Shown: one piece after another, positions 8,391 to 17,463 of the stretch
Numbering within the stretch: position 1 is the first letter of the stretch
How the letters are laid out: each line of letters starts with the position of its first letter
Notes under the pieces: generated by a model
Seen by the model: only the letters and a program-made list of their open reading frames with translations
Told to the model about the DNA's origin: nothing
The model's database searches: none
Program-made: the position numbers and the translations under genes
Source of the DNA: Rahnella bruchi
Lineage (GTDB): Bacteria; Pseudomonadota; Gammaproteobacteria; Enterobacterales; Enterobacteriaceae
Direction: 5' to 3'
Assembly: GCF_003614975.1 (NCBI RefSeq)
Contig: NZ_QZWI01000015.1
Span: 1 to 64,000 of the forward strand
Length of the DNA: 64,000 nucleotides

Positions 8391-9629
8391 ATGTTTGGTT
8401 GGACTTCTCGGCAGCGTAACGTTGCCATCGCCAGCTTCCTCAGCTGGACTCTTGATGCCTTTGACTTCTTCGTTCTGGTCTTCCTGCTCAGTGATATTGC
8501 CACGGCGTTTCAGGTGGATATCAAACAGGTTACGCTGGCTATTCTGCTGACGCTGGCCGTGCGGCCCATTGGCGCGCTGCTTTTCGGGCGTGCGGCGGAA
8601 AAATACGGGCGCAAGCCGGTGCTGATGGTCAACATCGCGCTGTTTTCATTCTTCGAACTGTGTACTGCGGCGGCACCTTCGCTGACGGTATTCCTCATCC
8701 TTCGCGTTATTTACGGCATAGCGATGGGCGGTGTCTGGGGCGTGGCTTCTTCGCTGGCGATGGAAACGATTCCTGACCGTTCACGCGGTCTGATGTCCGG
8801 GATTTTCCAGGCAGGTTATCCGTTTGGTTATCTTCTGGCCGCTGTGGTGTATGGCTTGCTGTTTAACGTGGTGGGCTGGCGCGGAATGTTTGTGATAGGT
8901 GCGGTGCCGATTTTCCTGCTGCCCTTTATCTGGTTCAAAGTGCAGGAATCACCGGTCTGGCTGGCGGCGCGGGAACGCAACGAAAGCACGGCCCTGATGC
9001 CGGTGTTGAAGAAAAACTGGAAGCTGTGCGTCTATCTCGTGGTGCTGATGGCAGGCTTTAATTTCTTCAGCCATGGTACGCAAGATCTCTATCCTACATT
9101 CCTGAAGGTTCAGCATGGTTTCGATGCACATACCGTCAGTTTAATTGCCATAAGCTACAACATCGCGTCAATTATTGGCGGGGTCTTCTTCGGTGCGCTT
9201 TCTGAAAAGATTGGTCGTAAGAAAGCCATTATCATCGCCGCGCTGCTTTCCCTGCCGGTCATTCCCTTATGGGCATTCTCCGGCGGTTCGTGGATGCTGG
9301 GGCTCGGGGCGTTTCTGATGCAGTTTATGGTGCAGGGCGCATGGGGCGTGGTGCCAACCTATCTTACCGAACTGGTGCCCGCCAACACGCGCGCCGTTCT
9401 GCCGGGGTTCGTCTACCAGCTCGGGAATCTGATTGCGTCAGTGAATGCGACACTTCAGGCCTACATTGCCGAAAGTCACGGACATAATTACGGACTGGCG
9501 ATGGCTATTGTAGCCGGTACCGTCGCCATTCTGATTTCTGTTCTGGTGGCATTTGGCCGGGATACCCGCGGAAAAGCCATTGCCGGAGCAATAAATAATC
9601 AGGCGGTCAATGATCACGCTAAGGTTTGA
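8391..9629 (+). CDS. MFS transporter, sialate:H+ symporter (SHS)-like
   Basis: Twelve-helix major facilitator of 412 residues. The opening WTLDAFDFFVLVF and the loop GRAAEKYGRKPVL are typical of the sialate:proton symporter family, which includes NanT-like sialic acid carriers and lactate/monocarboxylate carriers. Substrate cannot be set from sequence alone, and no metabolic gene is adjacent to help. The second half repeats the MFS loop motif (GALSEKIGRKKAI). In E. coli comM/yifB is next to ilvL, so this gene is an insertion relative to that order. The start follows a weak binding site (ATAGGGATA). Confidence 0.8.
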   Translation: MFGWTSRQRNVAIASFLSWTLDAFDFFVLVFLLSDIATAFQVDIKQVTLAILLTLAVRPIGALLFGRAAEKYGRKPVLMVNIALFSFFELCTAAAPSLTVFLILRVIYGIAMGGVWGVASSLAMETIPDRSRGLMSGIFQAGYPFGYLLAAVVYGLLFNVVGWRGMFVIGAVPIFLLPFIWFKVQESPVWLAARERNESTALMPVLKKNWKLCVYLVVLMAGFNFFSHGTQDLYPTFLKVQHGFDAHTVSLIAISYNIASIIGGVFFGALSEKIGRKKAIIIAALLSLPVIPLWAFSGGSWMLGLGAFLMQFMVQGAWGVVPTYLTELVPANTRAVLPGFVYQLGNLIASVNATLQAYIAESHGHNYGLAMAIVAGTVAILISVLVAFGRDTRGKAIAGAINNQAVNDHAKV

Positions 9630-9690
9630 TTTATCTGACGATTTCTTGCGGATTGTGCAACGGACTGCAAATAATAACGCAAGAAAAGTG

Positions 9691-9718
9691 TTGTCATTAA
9701 ATAGCTGACTGTGATAAC
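9691..9718 (+). promoter_or_regulatory. Candidate ilvLXGMEDA promoter
   Basis: TTGTCA (9691-9696) and GATAAC (9713-9718) are separated by 16 bases, with TG two bases before the -10. They lie about 44 bases before the ilvL start. The call rests on pattern and position only. Confidence 0.4.
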
Positions 9719-9761
9719 TCTGTAGGTAATCGTTCGCAATATGAATTTCAGAAACCTAAAA

Positions 9762-9863
9762 ATGAAAGCCCTTCTCCTCGTAGTTAGCCTAGTCGTGATT
9801 AGCGTGGTGGTGATTATTATCCCACCGTGCGGGGCTGCACTTGGACGAAGAAAGGCTTATTAA
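9762..9863 (+). CDS. ilvL: ilvGMEDA operon leader peptide IlvL
   Basis: This 33-residue leader peptide senses charged Leu, Val and Ile tRNAs. Ribosome stalling in its codons prevents the downstream attenuator from forming. Residues 4-20 contain 15 branched-chain residues out of 17 (for example VVISVVVIII), followed by PPCGAALGR as in E. coli IlvL (32 residues). An in-frame ATG lies 21 bases upstream at 9741. I chose 9762 by alignment with E. coli, but the ribosome binding site is weak for both. Confidence 0.93.
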   Translation: MKALLLVVSLVVISVVVIIIPPCGAALGRRKAY

Positions 9864-9883
9864 ACAAGCCTGAAACTGAAAAG

Positions 9884-9917
9884 AAACCCCGCACCGAAAG
9901 GTCCGGGGTTTTTTTTT
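9884..9917 (+). terminator. ilv attenuator (Rho-independent terminator)
   Basis: An interrupted stem (9887-9895 with 9900-9908, one C-C mismatch, GAAA loop) runs into nine T residues, 20 bases after the ilvL stop. The sequence is nearly the same as the E. coli ilvGMEDA attenuator. The operon is therefore expected to be repressed multivalently by isoleucine, valine and leucine. Confidence 0.94.
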
Positions 9918-9957
9918 GGGTCAGGAATTTCAGAGAACAGTGAAGCGGGGTCGGAAA

Positions 9958-10008
9958 ATGAGCAACAGCATAATATTCTGCACTTGTCGCAAAAAGGCAG
10001 GAGAATAA
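9958..10008 (+). CDS. ilvX: Small protein IlvX (16 aa)
   Basis: A 16-codon frame lies between the attenuator and ilvG. It has the same length and position as the annotated E. coli small protein IlvX and shares its pattern (Met-x-Asn-Ser at the N-terminus and Phe-Cys at residues 7-8). GGGG at 9947-9950 could serve as its ribosome binding site. Its 3' end covers the ilvG ribosome binding site and the stop is two bases from the ilvG ATG, so translational coupling to ilvG is plausible. No biochemical function is known to me. Confidence 0.7.
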   Translation: MSNSIIFCTCRKKAGE

Positions 10009-10010
10009 GG

Positions 10011-11657
10011 ATGAATGGAGCACAGTGGGTAGTACAAGCGTTGCGTGCGCAGGGTGTAAATACAGTATTTGGTTATCCTGGCGGGGCAATCATGCCGGTA
10101 TACGATGCATTGTATGACGGCGGCGTGGAACACCTTCTGTGCCGGCATGAGCAGGGCGCCGCAATGGCGGCCATCGGTTATGCCCGTTCAACCGGTAAAG
10201 TCGGGGTGTGTATCGCCACTTCCGGCCCTGGCGCGACCAACCTGATCACCGGTCTGGCCGACGCCTTGCTCGACTCCGTTCCTCTGGTTGCCATCACCGG
10301 TCAGGTCGGTTCTGCCTTCATCGGTACCGATGCGTTTCAGGAAATTGACGTTTTAGGTTTATCCCTGGCCTGCACCAAACACAGCTTCCTGGTCGAATCG
10401 CTGGACGCACTGCCGGAAATCATGGCTGAAGCGTTTGCCATCGCCACGTCCGGGCGTCCGGGTCCGGTTCTGATCGACATCCCGAAAGACATTCAGCTGG
10501 CGACCGGCGAACTGCCACCGCATCTGCTGGCGGTGGAAGAGATTTTCCCGCACCCGATAGCTGAACTGGAACAGGCCAGCGCGATGATCGCCGCAGCACA
10601 AAAACCGATGGTTTACGTCGGCGGCGGTGTGGGCATAGCACAGGCGGTTCCGGCGTTACGTGAATTCATTTCAGCCACAGGAATTCCGTCTGTTGCGACC
10701 CTGAAAGGCCTGGGCGCACCGGATGCCGCTGACCCATGTTACCTGGGGATGCTCGGCATGCACGGCACCAAAGCCGCGAATCTGGCGGTTCAGTCCTGTG
10801 ATTTACTGATTGCCGTCGGTGCACGTTTTGATGACCGGGTGACCGGGAAACTGAATACCTTCGCGCCAAACGCGGCCGTTATCCACATGGATATCGATCC
10901 CGCCGAGCTGAACAAACTGCGTCAGGCGCACGTGGCGTTGCAGGGCGATTTGAACTCCCTGTTACCGGCATTGCACCAGCCGCTGAATATCAATGCCTGG
11001 CGTGATGAAGTGATGACCCTGAAAGCACAGGGCGAATGGCGCTACGATCATCCGGGTGAAGCCATCTATGCGCCGCTGTTACTGAAACAAATCTCAGATC
11101 GTAAATCTGCCAGTACCGTCGTGACCACCGACGTCGGGCAGCACCAGATGTGGACTGCGCAGCATATGCAGTTCAGCCGCCCGGAAAACTTCATCACCTC
11201 CAGCGGTCTGGGCACGATGGGCTTTGGGGTTCCGGCTGCCGTCGGCGCACAGGTTGCCCGTCCGGACGATATGGTGATCTGCGTTTCCGGTGACGGTTCA
11301 TTCATGATGAACGTTCAGGAACTGGGCACCATCAAGCGAAAACAGCTGCCCGTCAAAATACTGTTACTGGATAACCAGCGGTTAGGCATGGTCCGGCAGT
11401 GGCAGGAGTTGTTCTTTGACGGACGCTTTAGTGAAACCAACCTTTCTGATAATCCCGATTTTGTGACGCTGGCAAGCGCATTCAACATCCCCGGCCAGCG
11501 TATTCACCGTAAAGACCAAGTCGATGCCGCTCTGGATGCGTTCTTCAATAGCGAAGGCCCGTATTTGCTTCAGGTTTCCATCGACGAAAATGAGAATGTC
11601 TGGCCGCTGGTTCCACCGGGCGCAGGCAACGAAACCATGTTGGAGAAAATGTCATGA
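10011..11657 (+). CDS. ilvG: Acetolactate synthase II large subunit (intact)
   Basis: Thiamine diphosphate enzyme condensing pyruvate with pyruvate or 2-oxobutyrate, the first common step of valine and isoleucine synthesis. The 548 residues equal the length of functional enterobacterial IlvG. The catalytic glutamate is E47 ([11 protein letters not shown]) and the ThDP motif is [14 protein letters not shown] near residue 425. Unlike E. coli K-12, the reading frame is unbroken, so this valine-resistant isozyme should be active. ATG 10011 is chosen from GGCAGGAG upstream and the family N-terminus Met-Asn-Gly-Ala-Gln-Trp. The stop overlaps ilvM by four bases. Confidence 0.97.
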   Translation: MNGAQWVVQALRAQGVNTVFGYPGGAIMPVYDALYDGGVEHLLCRHEQGAAMAAIGYARSTGKVGVCIATSGPGATNLITGLADALLDSVPLVAITGQVGSAFIGTDAFQEIDVLGLSLACTKHSFLVESLDALPEIMAEAFAIATSGRPGPVLIDIPKDIQLATGELPPHLLAVEEIFPHPIAELEQASAMIAAAQKPMVYVGGGVGIAQAVPALREFISATGIPSVATLKGLGAPDAADPCYLGMLGMHGTKAANLAVQSCDLLIAVGARFDDRVTGKLNTFAPNAAVIHMDIDPAELNKLRQAHVALQGDLNSLLPALHQPLNINAWRDEVMTLKAQGEWRYDHPGEAIYAPLLLKQISDRKSASTVVTTDVGQHQMWTAQHMQFSRPENFITSSGLGTMGFGVPAAVGAQVARPDDMVICVSGDGSFMMNVQELGTIKRKQLPVKILLLDNQRLGMVRQWQELFFDGRFSETNLSDNPDFVTLASAFNIPGQRIHRKDQVDAALDAFFNSEGPYLLQVSIDENENVWPLVPPGAGNETMLEKMS

Positions 11658-11917
11658 TGCAGCATAACGTCTCAATCCAGGCCCGTTTCCGCCCTGAAAT
11701 GTTAGAACGCGTATTACGCGTTGTTCGCCACCGTGGTTTCCAGGTGTGCGCGATGAACATGACCCCGATGGTCAATGCGGAAAACATAAATATCGAATTG
11801 ACCGTTGCCAGCCAGCGCCCGGTGGATTTACTGTCTTCACAGTTACGCAAACTTATGGATGTCGCTTGTGTCGAGATCCAGCAACATACATCACAACAAA
11901 TACGCGCGAATGCGTGA
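11654..11917 (+). CDS. ilvM: Acetolactate synthase II small (regulatory) subunit
   Basis: ACT-like regulatory subunit of 87 residues, needed for full IlvG activity and stability. The ATGA overlap with ilvG implies coupled translation and equal stoichiometry. The beta-alpha-beta-beta pattern typical of ACT domains can be traced through residues 3-75 ([20 protein letters not shown] and following). Confidence 0.95.
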   Translation: MMQHNVSIQARFRPEMLERVLRVVRHRGFQVCAMNMTPMVNAENINIELTVASQRPVDLLSSQLRKLMDVACVEIQQHTSQQIRANA

Positions 11918-11933
11918 GTAAAGGAACGAGAGA

Positions 11934-12863
11934 ATGACGAAGAAAGCTGATTACATTTGGTTCAATGGCGAGATGGTTCCGTGGGCAGAAGCAAAAGTTC
12001 ACGTCATGTCACACGCACTGCATTACGGCACTTCCGTATTCGAAGGCGTGCGTTGCTACGACTCCCACAAAGGGCCGGTCGTATTCCGTCACCGTGAACA
12101 TATGCAGCGTCTGCGCGATTCCGCAAAAATCTACCGTATGCCGGTTTCTCAGAGCGTGGATGAGCTGATGGAAGCTTGCCGCGAGACCCTGCGCAAAAAC
12201 AATCTGGTCAGCGCGTATATCCGTCCGCTGGTGTTTGTCGGCGATGTGGGTATGGGCGTTAACCCACCGGATGGCTACAAAACTGACGTGATCATCGCCG
12301 CTTTCCCATGGGGCGCATATCTGGGTGAAGAAGCGCTGGAGCAGGGTATCGACGCGATGGTGTCTTCCTGGAACCGCGTTGCTGCGAACACTATCCCGAC
12401 AGCGGCAAAAGCCGGTGGTAACTACCTGTCCTCATTGCTGGTCGGCAGCGAAGCACGTCGCCACGGTTATCAGGAAGGTATCGCACTGGACGTTCACGGT
12501 TATGTGTCTGAAGGCGCTGGCGAAAACCTGTTTGAAGTGAAAGAGGGCATTCTGTTTACGCCTCCGTTTACCTCTTCCGCCCTGCCGGGTATCACCCGCG
12601 ACGCTATTATTAAACTGGCGAAAGACATGGGCCTGGAAGTGCGTGAACAAGTTCTGTCCCGTGAATCTCTGTATCTGGCAGACGAAGTCTTCATGTCCGG
12701 TACCGCCGCAGAAATCACGCCAGTTCGCAGTGTTGACGGCATTCAGGTCGGCATCGGCAAACGTGGTCCGGTCACCAAACAAATTCAGGATGCGTTCTTC
12801 GGCTTGTTCACAGGCAAAACCGAAGACAAATGGGGTTGGCTGGATCCAATCAACCCACAATAA
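11934..12863 (+). CDS. ilvE: Branched-chain amino acid aminotransferase
   Basis: Fold-type IV PLP enzyme transferring the amino group from glutamate in the last step of valine, isoleucine and (with leuABCD) leucine synthesis. The 309 residues match E. coli IlvE exactly in length. K159 in TAAKAGGNYL is the expected Schiff-base lysine, and SGTAAEITPV near residue 256 forms part of the cofactor phosphate site. It lies 16 bases downstream of ilvM with AAAGGAACGAGAG as its binding region. Confidence 0.97.
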   Translation: MTKKADYIWFNGEMVPWAEAKVHVMSHALHYGTSVFEGVRCYDSHKGPVVFRHREHMQRLRDSAKIYRMPVSQSVDELMEACRETLRKNNLVSAYIRPLVFVGDVGMGVNPPDGYKTDVIIAAFPWGAYLGEEALEQGIDAMVSSWNRVAANTIPTAAKAGGNYLSSLLVGSEARRHGYQEGIALDVHGYVSEGAGENLFEVKEGILFTPPFTSSALPGITRDAIIKLAKDMGLEVREQVLSRESLYLADEVFMSGTAAEITPVRSVDGIQVGIGKRGPVTKQIQDAFFGLFTGKTEDKWGWLDPINPQ

Positions 12864-12880
12864 TTTTAAGAATGAAATTC

Positions 12881-12906
12881 AGCAGGCAGCGATTTCGCAG
12901 CCTGCT
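12881..12906 (+). promoter_or_regulatory. Intergenic hairpin between ilvE and ilvD
   Basis: A 7-bp stem (12881-12887 with 12900-12906) encloses a smaller GCG/CGC stem. There is no T tract, so it is not a classic terminator. mRNA stabilisation or processing within the operon is a guess. Confidence 0.45.
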
Positions 12907-12935
12907 AAACAGAAATGATTTGGAGTGAACAGAGC

Positions 12936-14786
12936 ATGCCTAAGTACCGTTCCCACACCACGACACATGGCCGCAACATGGCTGGTGCCCGCGCTTTATG
13001 GCGTGCCACCGGCATGACCGATGACGATTTCGGCAAACCGATTATTGCTGTCGTCAACTCATTCACCCAGTTCGTTCCGGGCCACGTGCATTTGCGTGAC
13101 TTGGGTAAACTGGTTGCCGAGCAAATTGAAGCGTCCGGCGGCGTAGCGAAAGAATTCAACACTATCGCCGTGGATGACGGGATCGCCATGGGTCATGGCG
13201 GCATGCTGTATTCACTGCCTTCCCGTGAGCTGATCGCAGACTCCGTGGAATACATGGTTAACGCGCACTGCGCCGATGCCATGGTGTGTATTTCCAACTG
13301 CGACAAAATCACGCCGGGAATGCTGATGGCGTCACTGCGCCTGAACATTCCGGTGATCTTCGTTTCCGGCGGTCCGATGGAAGCCGGTAAAACTAAGCTG
13401 TCTGACAAAATCATCAAACTTGACCTGGTCGATGCGATGATTCAGGGCGCAAACCCGAACGTCAGCGATGCCGACAGCGAGCAAATCGAGCGTTCTGCCT
13501 GTCCGACCTGCGGTTCCTGTTCCGGTATGTTTACCGCCAACTCCATGAACTGTCTGACCGAAGCGCTGGGCCTGTCTCAGCCGGGTAACGGTTCATTGCT
13601 GGCGACCCACGCCGACCGCCGTGACCTGTTCCTGAACGCCGGTCGTCGCATCGTTGAGCTGACCAAGCGTTATTACGAGCAGGACGACGCCAGTGCGTTG
13701 CCGCGCAACATCGCCAGCAAAGCCGCATTCGAAAACGCCATGATCCTGGATATCGCCATGGGCGGTTCCACCAATACCGTTCTGCACCTGCTGGCTGCGG
13801 CGCAGGAAGGCGAAATCGAATTCGACATGACCGACATCGACCGGCTGTCACGCAAAGTACCGCATCTGTGTAAAGTCGCGCCAAGCACCCAGAAATACCA
13901 TATGGAAGACGTTCACCGTGCCGGTGGCGTGCTGGCCATTTTGGGCGAACTGGATCGTGCCAATCTTCTGAACCGCGACGTGAAGAACATTCTCGGCCTG
14001 ACCCTGAACCAGACGCTGGATCAGTACGACATCATGCTGACCAAAGACGAAGCGGTGAAAAAAATGTTCCGTGCGGGCCCGGCCGGTATCCGCACCACTC
14101 AGGCATTCTCACAGGATTGCCGTTGGGACACGCTCGATGATGACCGTGCTGAAGGCTGTATCCGCTCGCTGGAACACGCGTTCAGCAAAGACGGTGGTCT
14201 GGCCGTGCTTTACGGCAACATCGCCGAAGCAGGAAGCATCGTTAAAACCGCTGGCGTGGATGCATCCAATCTGACCTTCCGTGGTCCGGCAAAAGTTTAC
14301 GAAAGCCAGGACGATGCCGTTTCCGCAATTCTCGGTGGCAAAGTGGTGTCCGGCGACGTGGTGGTTATCCGTTACGAAGGGCCAAAAGGCGGGCCGGGCA
14401 TGCAGGAAATGCTGTATCCGACCACTTACCTGAAATCCATGGGTCTCGGCAAAGAATGTGCGTTGATCACCGACGGTCGTTTCTCCGGCGGTACCTCGGG
14501 TCTGTCTATCGGCCACGTTTCTCCGGAAGCGGGCAGCGGTGGTCTGATTGCACTGGTTGAAGATGGCGACATCATCGATATCGATATTCCAAACCGCAAA
14601 ATGGTGCTGGACGTTCCTGCGGCGGAACTGGCTGCACGTCACGAAGCCGAGCTGGCTCGCGGCGACAAAGCCTGGACGCCGAAGAACCGCGAACGAGTGG
14701 TTTCTCTGGCGTTGCGTGCTTACGCATTGCTGGCGACAAGTGCTGATAAAGGCGCAGTACGCGACAAGTCTAAGCTGGGAGGCTGA
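12936..14786 (+). CDS. ilvD: Dihydroxy-acid dehydratase
   Basis: Iron-sulfur dehydratase converting dihydroxy acids to the 2-oxo acid precursors of valine and isoleucine. It is 616 residues, as in E. coli. Cysteines of the cluster region appear in [11 protein letters not shown] and [13 protein letters not shown], and [12 protein letters not shown] is the family signature. The frame extends seven codons upstream, but TGGAGTGA at 12921-12928 and the family start Met-Pro-Lys-Tyr-Arg-Ser fix ATG 12936. Confidence 0.97.
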   Translation: MPKYRSHTTTHGRNMAGARALWRATGMTDDDFGKPIIAVVNSFTQFVPGHVHLRDLGKLVAEQIEASGGVAKEFNTIAVDDGIAMGHGGMLYSLPSRELIADSVEYMVNAHCADAMVCISNCDKITPGMLMASLRLNIPVIFVSGGPMEAGKTKLSDKIIKLDLVDAMIQGANPNVSDADSEQIERSACPTCGSCSGMFTANSMNCLTEALGLSQPGNGSLLATHADRRDLFLNAGRRIVELTKRYYEQDDASALPRNIASKAAFENAMILDIAMGGSTNTVLHLLAAAQEGEIEFDMTDIDRLSRKVPHLCKVAPSTQKYHMEDVHRAGGVLAILGELDRANLLNRDVKNILGLTLNQTLDQYDIMLTKDEAVKKMFRAGPAGIRTTQAFSQDCRWDTLDDDRAEGCIRSLEHAFSKDGGLAVLYGNIAEAGSIVKTAGVDASNLTFRGPAKVYESQDDAVSAILGGKVVSGDVVVIRYEGPKGGPGMQEMLYPTTYLKSMGLGKECALITDGRFSGGTSGLSIGHVSPEAGSGGLIALVEDGDIIDIDIPNRKMVLDVPAAELAARHEAELARGDKAWTPKNRERVVSLALRAYALLATSADKGAVRDKSKLGG

Positions 14787-14791
14787 CGGTC

Positions 14792-16336
14792 ATGGCGGTA
14801 TCACAACCTCTACCCGACCAGCCGTGCGGCGCAGAATATCTGCGTGCCGTGCTGCGAGCGCCGGTTTATGAAGTCGCGCAGGTGACGCCTTTGCAGGTCA
14901 TGGAAAAGATCTCTTCCCGGCTGGGTAACACCATTCTGGTGAAGAGGGAGGACCGCCAGGCCGTACACAGTTTTAAACTGCGCGGCGCATATTCCATGAT
15001 CGCCGGCCTGACCGAAGACGAGGCCGCACGCGGTGTCGTCACGGCATCAGCCGGTAATCACGCGCAGGGCGTGGCGCTTTCAGCCACCAAAAAAGGCATC
15101 AAATCCCTGATTGTGATGCCGGTCGCGACGGCTGATATCAAAGTCGACGCCGTGCGTAATTTCGGTGGCGAAGTGTTGCTGTATGGTGCGAATTTCGATG
15201 AGGCGAAAGCCAAAGCGGTCACGCTGTCGCAGGAACAAGGCATGACCTTTGTGCCGCCGTTCGACCATCCGGCGGTGATCGCCGGACAGGGCACGCTGGC
15301 GATGGAACTGCTGCAACAGGATGCGCATCTCGATCGCGTATTCGTTCCCGTCGGCGGCGGTGGTTTAGCTGCCGGTGTGGCGGTGTTGATCAAACAGCTG
15401 ATGCCGCAAATTCAGGTGATAGGCGTTGAAGCAGAAGATTCTGCCTGCCTGCGTGCTGCGCTGGATGCCGGTGAACCGGTTGATCTGGCGCGTGTTGGGT
15501 TGTTCGCAGAAGGCGTGGCCGTGAAGCGTATCGGTAACGAAACCTTCCGTTTGTGCCGCGAATATCTGGATGACGTGATCACCGTTGACAGCGATTCCAT
15601 CTGCGCGGCAGTGAAAGATTTATTCGAAGATGTTCGTGCAATTGCTGAACCTTCCGGCGCGCTGGCGCTGGCAGGGCTGAAGAAATACGTGCAGCAGCAC
15701 AATATTCAGGGCGAGCGCCTGGCGCATGTGCTTTCCGGCGCGAACGTGAATTTCCACGGTCTGCGTTATGTGTCAGAACGCTGCGAGCTGGGCGAGCAAC
15801 GCGAAGCGCTGCTGGCGGTGACTATTCCTGAGCGTAAAGGCAGCTTCCTGAAATTCTGTCAGCTGCTGGGTGGCCGTTCGGTGACGGAGTTCAACTACCG
15901 TTATGCCGATGCGGATAATGCCTGCATCTTTGTGGGCGTGCGCCTGACGCGCGGTCATGCAGAACGTCAGGAAATTATCGACGAGCTGAATCACGACGGT
16001 TATCAGGTAGTGGATCTGTCCGACGATGAAATGGCGAAACTTCACGTGCGTTACATGGTGGGCGGGCGCCCGACCAAACCTTTGCGCGAGCGGCTTTACA
16101 GCTTTGAATTCCCGGAATCTCCGGGTGCTTTGCTGAAATTCCTGCATACGCTGGGCACGCACTGGAATATTTCGCTGTTCCATTACCGCAGCCATGGCAC
16201 CGATTTTGGTCGCGTGCTGGCGGCGTTTGAGCTGAATGAAGAAGAGCCGGAGTTCGAGCAGAACCTGTCTGCTCTGGGTTATGACTGTCACAACGAAAGT
16301 GATAATCCGGCGTTCCGCTTCTTCTTAGCGGGCTAG
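14792..16336 (+). CDS. ilvA: Threonine deaminase (threonine dehydratase, biosynthetic)
   Basis: PLP enzyme making 2-oxobutyrate from threonine, the committed isoleucine step, inhibited by isoleucine. It has 514 residues as in E. coli. The PLP lysine is K62 (SFKLRGAY) and the phosphate-binding loop is VGGGGLAAG. Two ACT-like regulatory domains occupy about residues 325-514. Its ribosome binding site GGGAGG lies within the last codons of ilvD, five bases before the ATG. It is the last gene of the operon. Confidence 0.97.
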   Translation: MAVSQPLPDQPCGAEYLRAVLRAPVYEVAQVTPLQVMEKISSRLGNTILVKREDRQAVHSFKLRGAYSMIAGLTEDEAARGVVTASAGNHAQGVALSATKKGIKSLIVMPVATADIKVDAVRNFGGEVLLYGANFDEAKAKAVTLSQEQGMTFVPPFDHPAVIAGQGTLAMELLQQDAHLDRVFVPVGGGGLAAGVAVLIKQLMPQIQVIGVEAEDSACLRAALDAGEPVDLARVGLFAEGVAVKRIGNETFRLCREYLDDVITVDSDSICAAVKDLFEDVRAIAEPSGALALAGLKKYVQQHNIQGERLAHVLSGANVNFHGLRYVSERCELGEQREALLAVTIPERKGSFLKFCQLLGGRSVTEFNYRYADADNACIFVGVRLTRGHAERQEIIDELNHDGYQVVDLSDDEMAKLHVRYMVGGRPTKPLRERLYSFEFPESPGALLKFLHTLGTHWNISLFHYRSHGTDFGRVLAAFELNEEEPEFEQNLSALGYDCHNESDNPAFRFFLAG

Positions 16337-16343
16337 AAAATCC

Positions 16344-16370
16344 AGGGGCCCAAACGGGCCCTTTTTCTTT
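16344..16370 (+). terminator. Terminator of ilvLXGMEDA
   Basis: A GGGCCC/GGGCCC stem with loop AAAC (16346-16351 with 16356-16361), extended by A/G-T pairs, is followed by five T residues. It lies between ilvA and the convergent ilvY. Confidence 0.88.
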
Positions 16371-16395
16371 GCCATCATTTTGTCGCGAAGACCGG

Positions 16396-17277
16396 TTATA
16401 ACAGCTGCCAGAACGCGTCGATCAGCGGTTCGTTCAGCCGTTTTTTCTGCACGCAAACGCCCAGTTCCAGCGGTGCGCCGAGCGTGACGTTATCCAGAAT
16501 AGAAATACGGTTGCGCACCGGTTCCGGGCTGTTATCGACCACCACCGACGGAATGAGCGCGATGCCGCAACCTAGCGCGACCATCGACACAATGGCTTCA
16601 TGGCCGGACACCGTGGCGTAAATCAGCGGGTTGCTCAGACGGTTGCGTTTGAACCACACGTCGATGCGTTTTCGTGCCGGGCCATGTTCCGGCAGGATGA
16701 ACGGGATTTGTGACCAGTCCGGATGCGGTTCGCTGACTTGCGTACGAACGGCGCAAGGCAGGGAAGGGGAAATCAGGATCATCGGAATTTCGCCGATCTG
16801 CGTGAAATCGACGCTGCCCGGCAAACTTTCCGGACGACCGGCAATCCCCAAATCCGCTTCGGTGGACTGCACTTTTTCCACCGCGTCGGCAGCATCGCCG
16901 GTGGTCAGTTTGATTTCGACCAGCGGATGCTGCGCACGAAAGCGGTCTAGGATTGGCGGCAGATGGCTGTAGGCAGCCGTCACCGAGCAGAACAGATGCA
17001 GTTCGCCGCTCAGCGTCGGGCCATGTTGATCTAACCCGCTGCGCAGTTGCTGATAATGCAGCAGCGTCTGCTGGGCAAAGCTTTTGAGTTGTTCGCCCGC
17101 ACTGGTCAGCTGCACGGTGCGGTTATCTCTCTGAAATAACGGCTGGCCAAGTTCCTCTTCCAGCCGCTGTATCTGGCGCGATAACGTGGACGGGCTGACA
17201 TGCATTGCCTTCGACGACCGCCCAAAATGGCGGCTTTCCGCCAGATGTAAAAACAGTTTCAGATCACGTAAGTCCAT
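16396..17277 (-). CDS. ilvY: LysR-family activator of ilvC, IlvY
   Basis: Activates ilvC when acetolactate or acetohydroxybutyrate is present and represses its own gene. The protein has 293 residues (E. coli 297). The helix-turn-helix is at residues 1-60 (RHFGRSSKAMHVSPSTLSRQ) and the effector domain contains GCGIALIPSVVV. ATG 17277 gives the family start Met-Asp-Leu-Arg-Asp-Leu. An in-frame start nine codons upstream is possible but less likely. It diverges from ilvC over the shared operator region. Confidence 0.94.
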   Translation of the reverse strand: MDLRDLKLFLHLAESRHFGRSSKAMHVSPSTLSRQIQRLEEELGQPLFQRDNRTVQLTSAGEQLKSFAQQTLLHYQQLRSGLDQHGPTLSGELHLFCSVTAAYSHLPPILDRFRAQHPLVEIKLTTGDAADAVEKVQSTEADLGIAGRPESLPGSVDFTQIGEIPMILISPSLPCAVRTQVSEPHPDWSQIPFILPEHGPARKRIDVWFKRNRLSNPLIYATVSGHEAIVSMVALGCGIALIPSVVVDNSPEPVRNRISILDNVTLGAPLELGVCVQKKRLNEPLIDAFWQLL

Positions 17278-17323
17278 AAAGAATATCCGGCTCTTTGGTT
17301 TCACAGATGACAGGTTAAGTATA

Positions 17324-17338
17324 TTGCATAATCTGCAA
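17324..17338. promoter_or_regulatory. Candidate IlvY operator (proximal to ilvY)
   Basis: TTGCA-TAATC-TGCAA is a perfect inverted repeat with the T-N11-A core typical of LysR sites. It lies 47 bases upstream of the ilvY start codon in the ilvY-ilvC intergenic region, where E. coli has tandem IlvY operators. Confidence 0.7.
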
Positions 17339-17368
17339 CGTCATCTTCGTAATATATCAATTTAAGCA

Positions 17369-17379
17369 ATGTGTCACAT
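17369..17379. promoter_or_regulatory. Second candidate IlvY operator or palindrome
   Basis: ATGTG-T-CACAT is a perfect 11-bp palindrome 45 bases downstream of the first operator candidate, on the ilvC side. It could be the second IlvY site or a weak CRP-like half pair. Sequence alone does not decide. Confidence 0.4.
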
Positions 17380-17463
17380 GACATATAGTGAATTCACGGC
17401 GTTCACCAGCTCAACGGTGAAACAAAAAATAACAGCACTTACCTCGATAGAACGGAGCAATAC

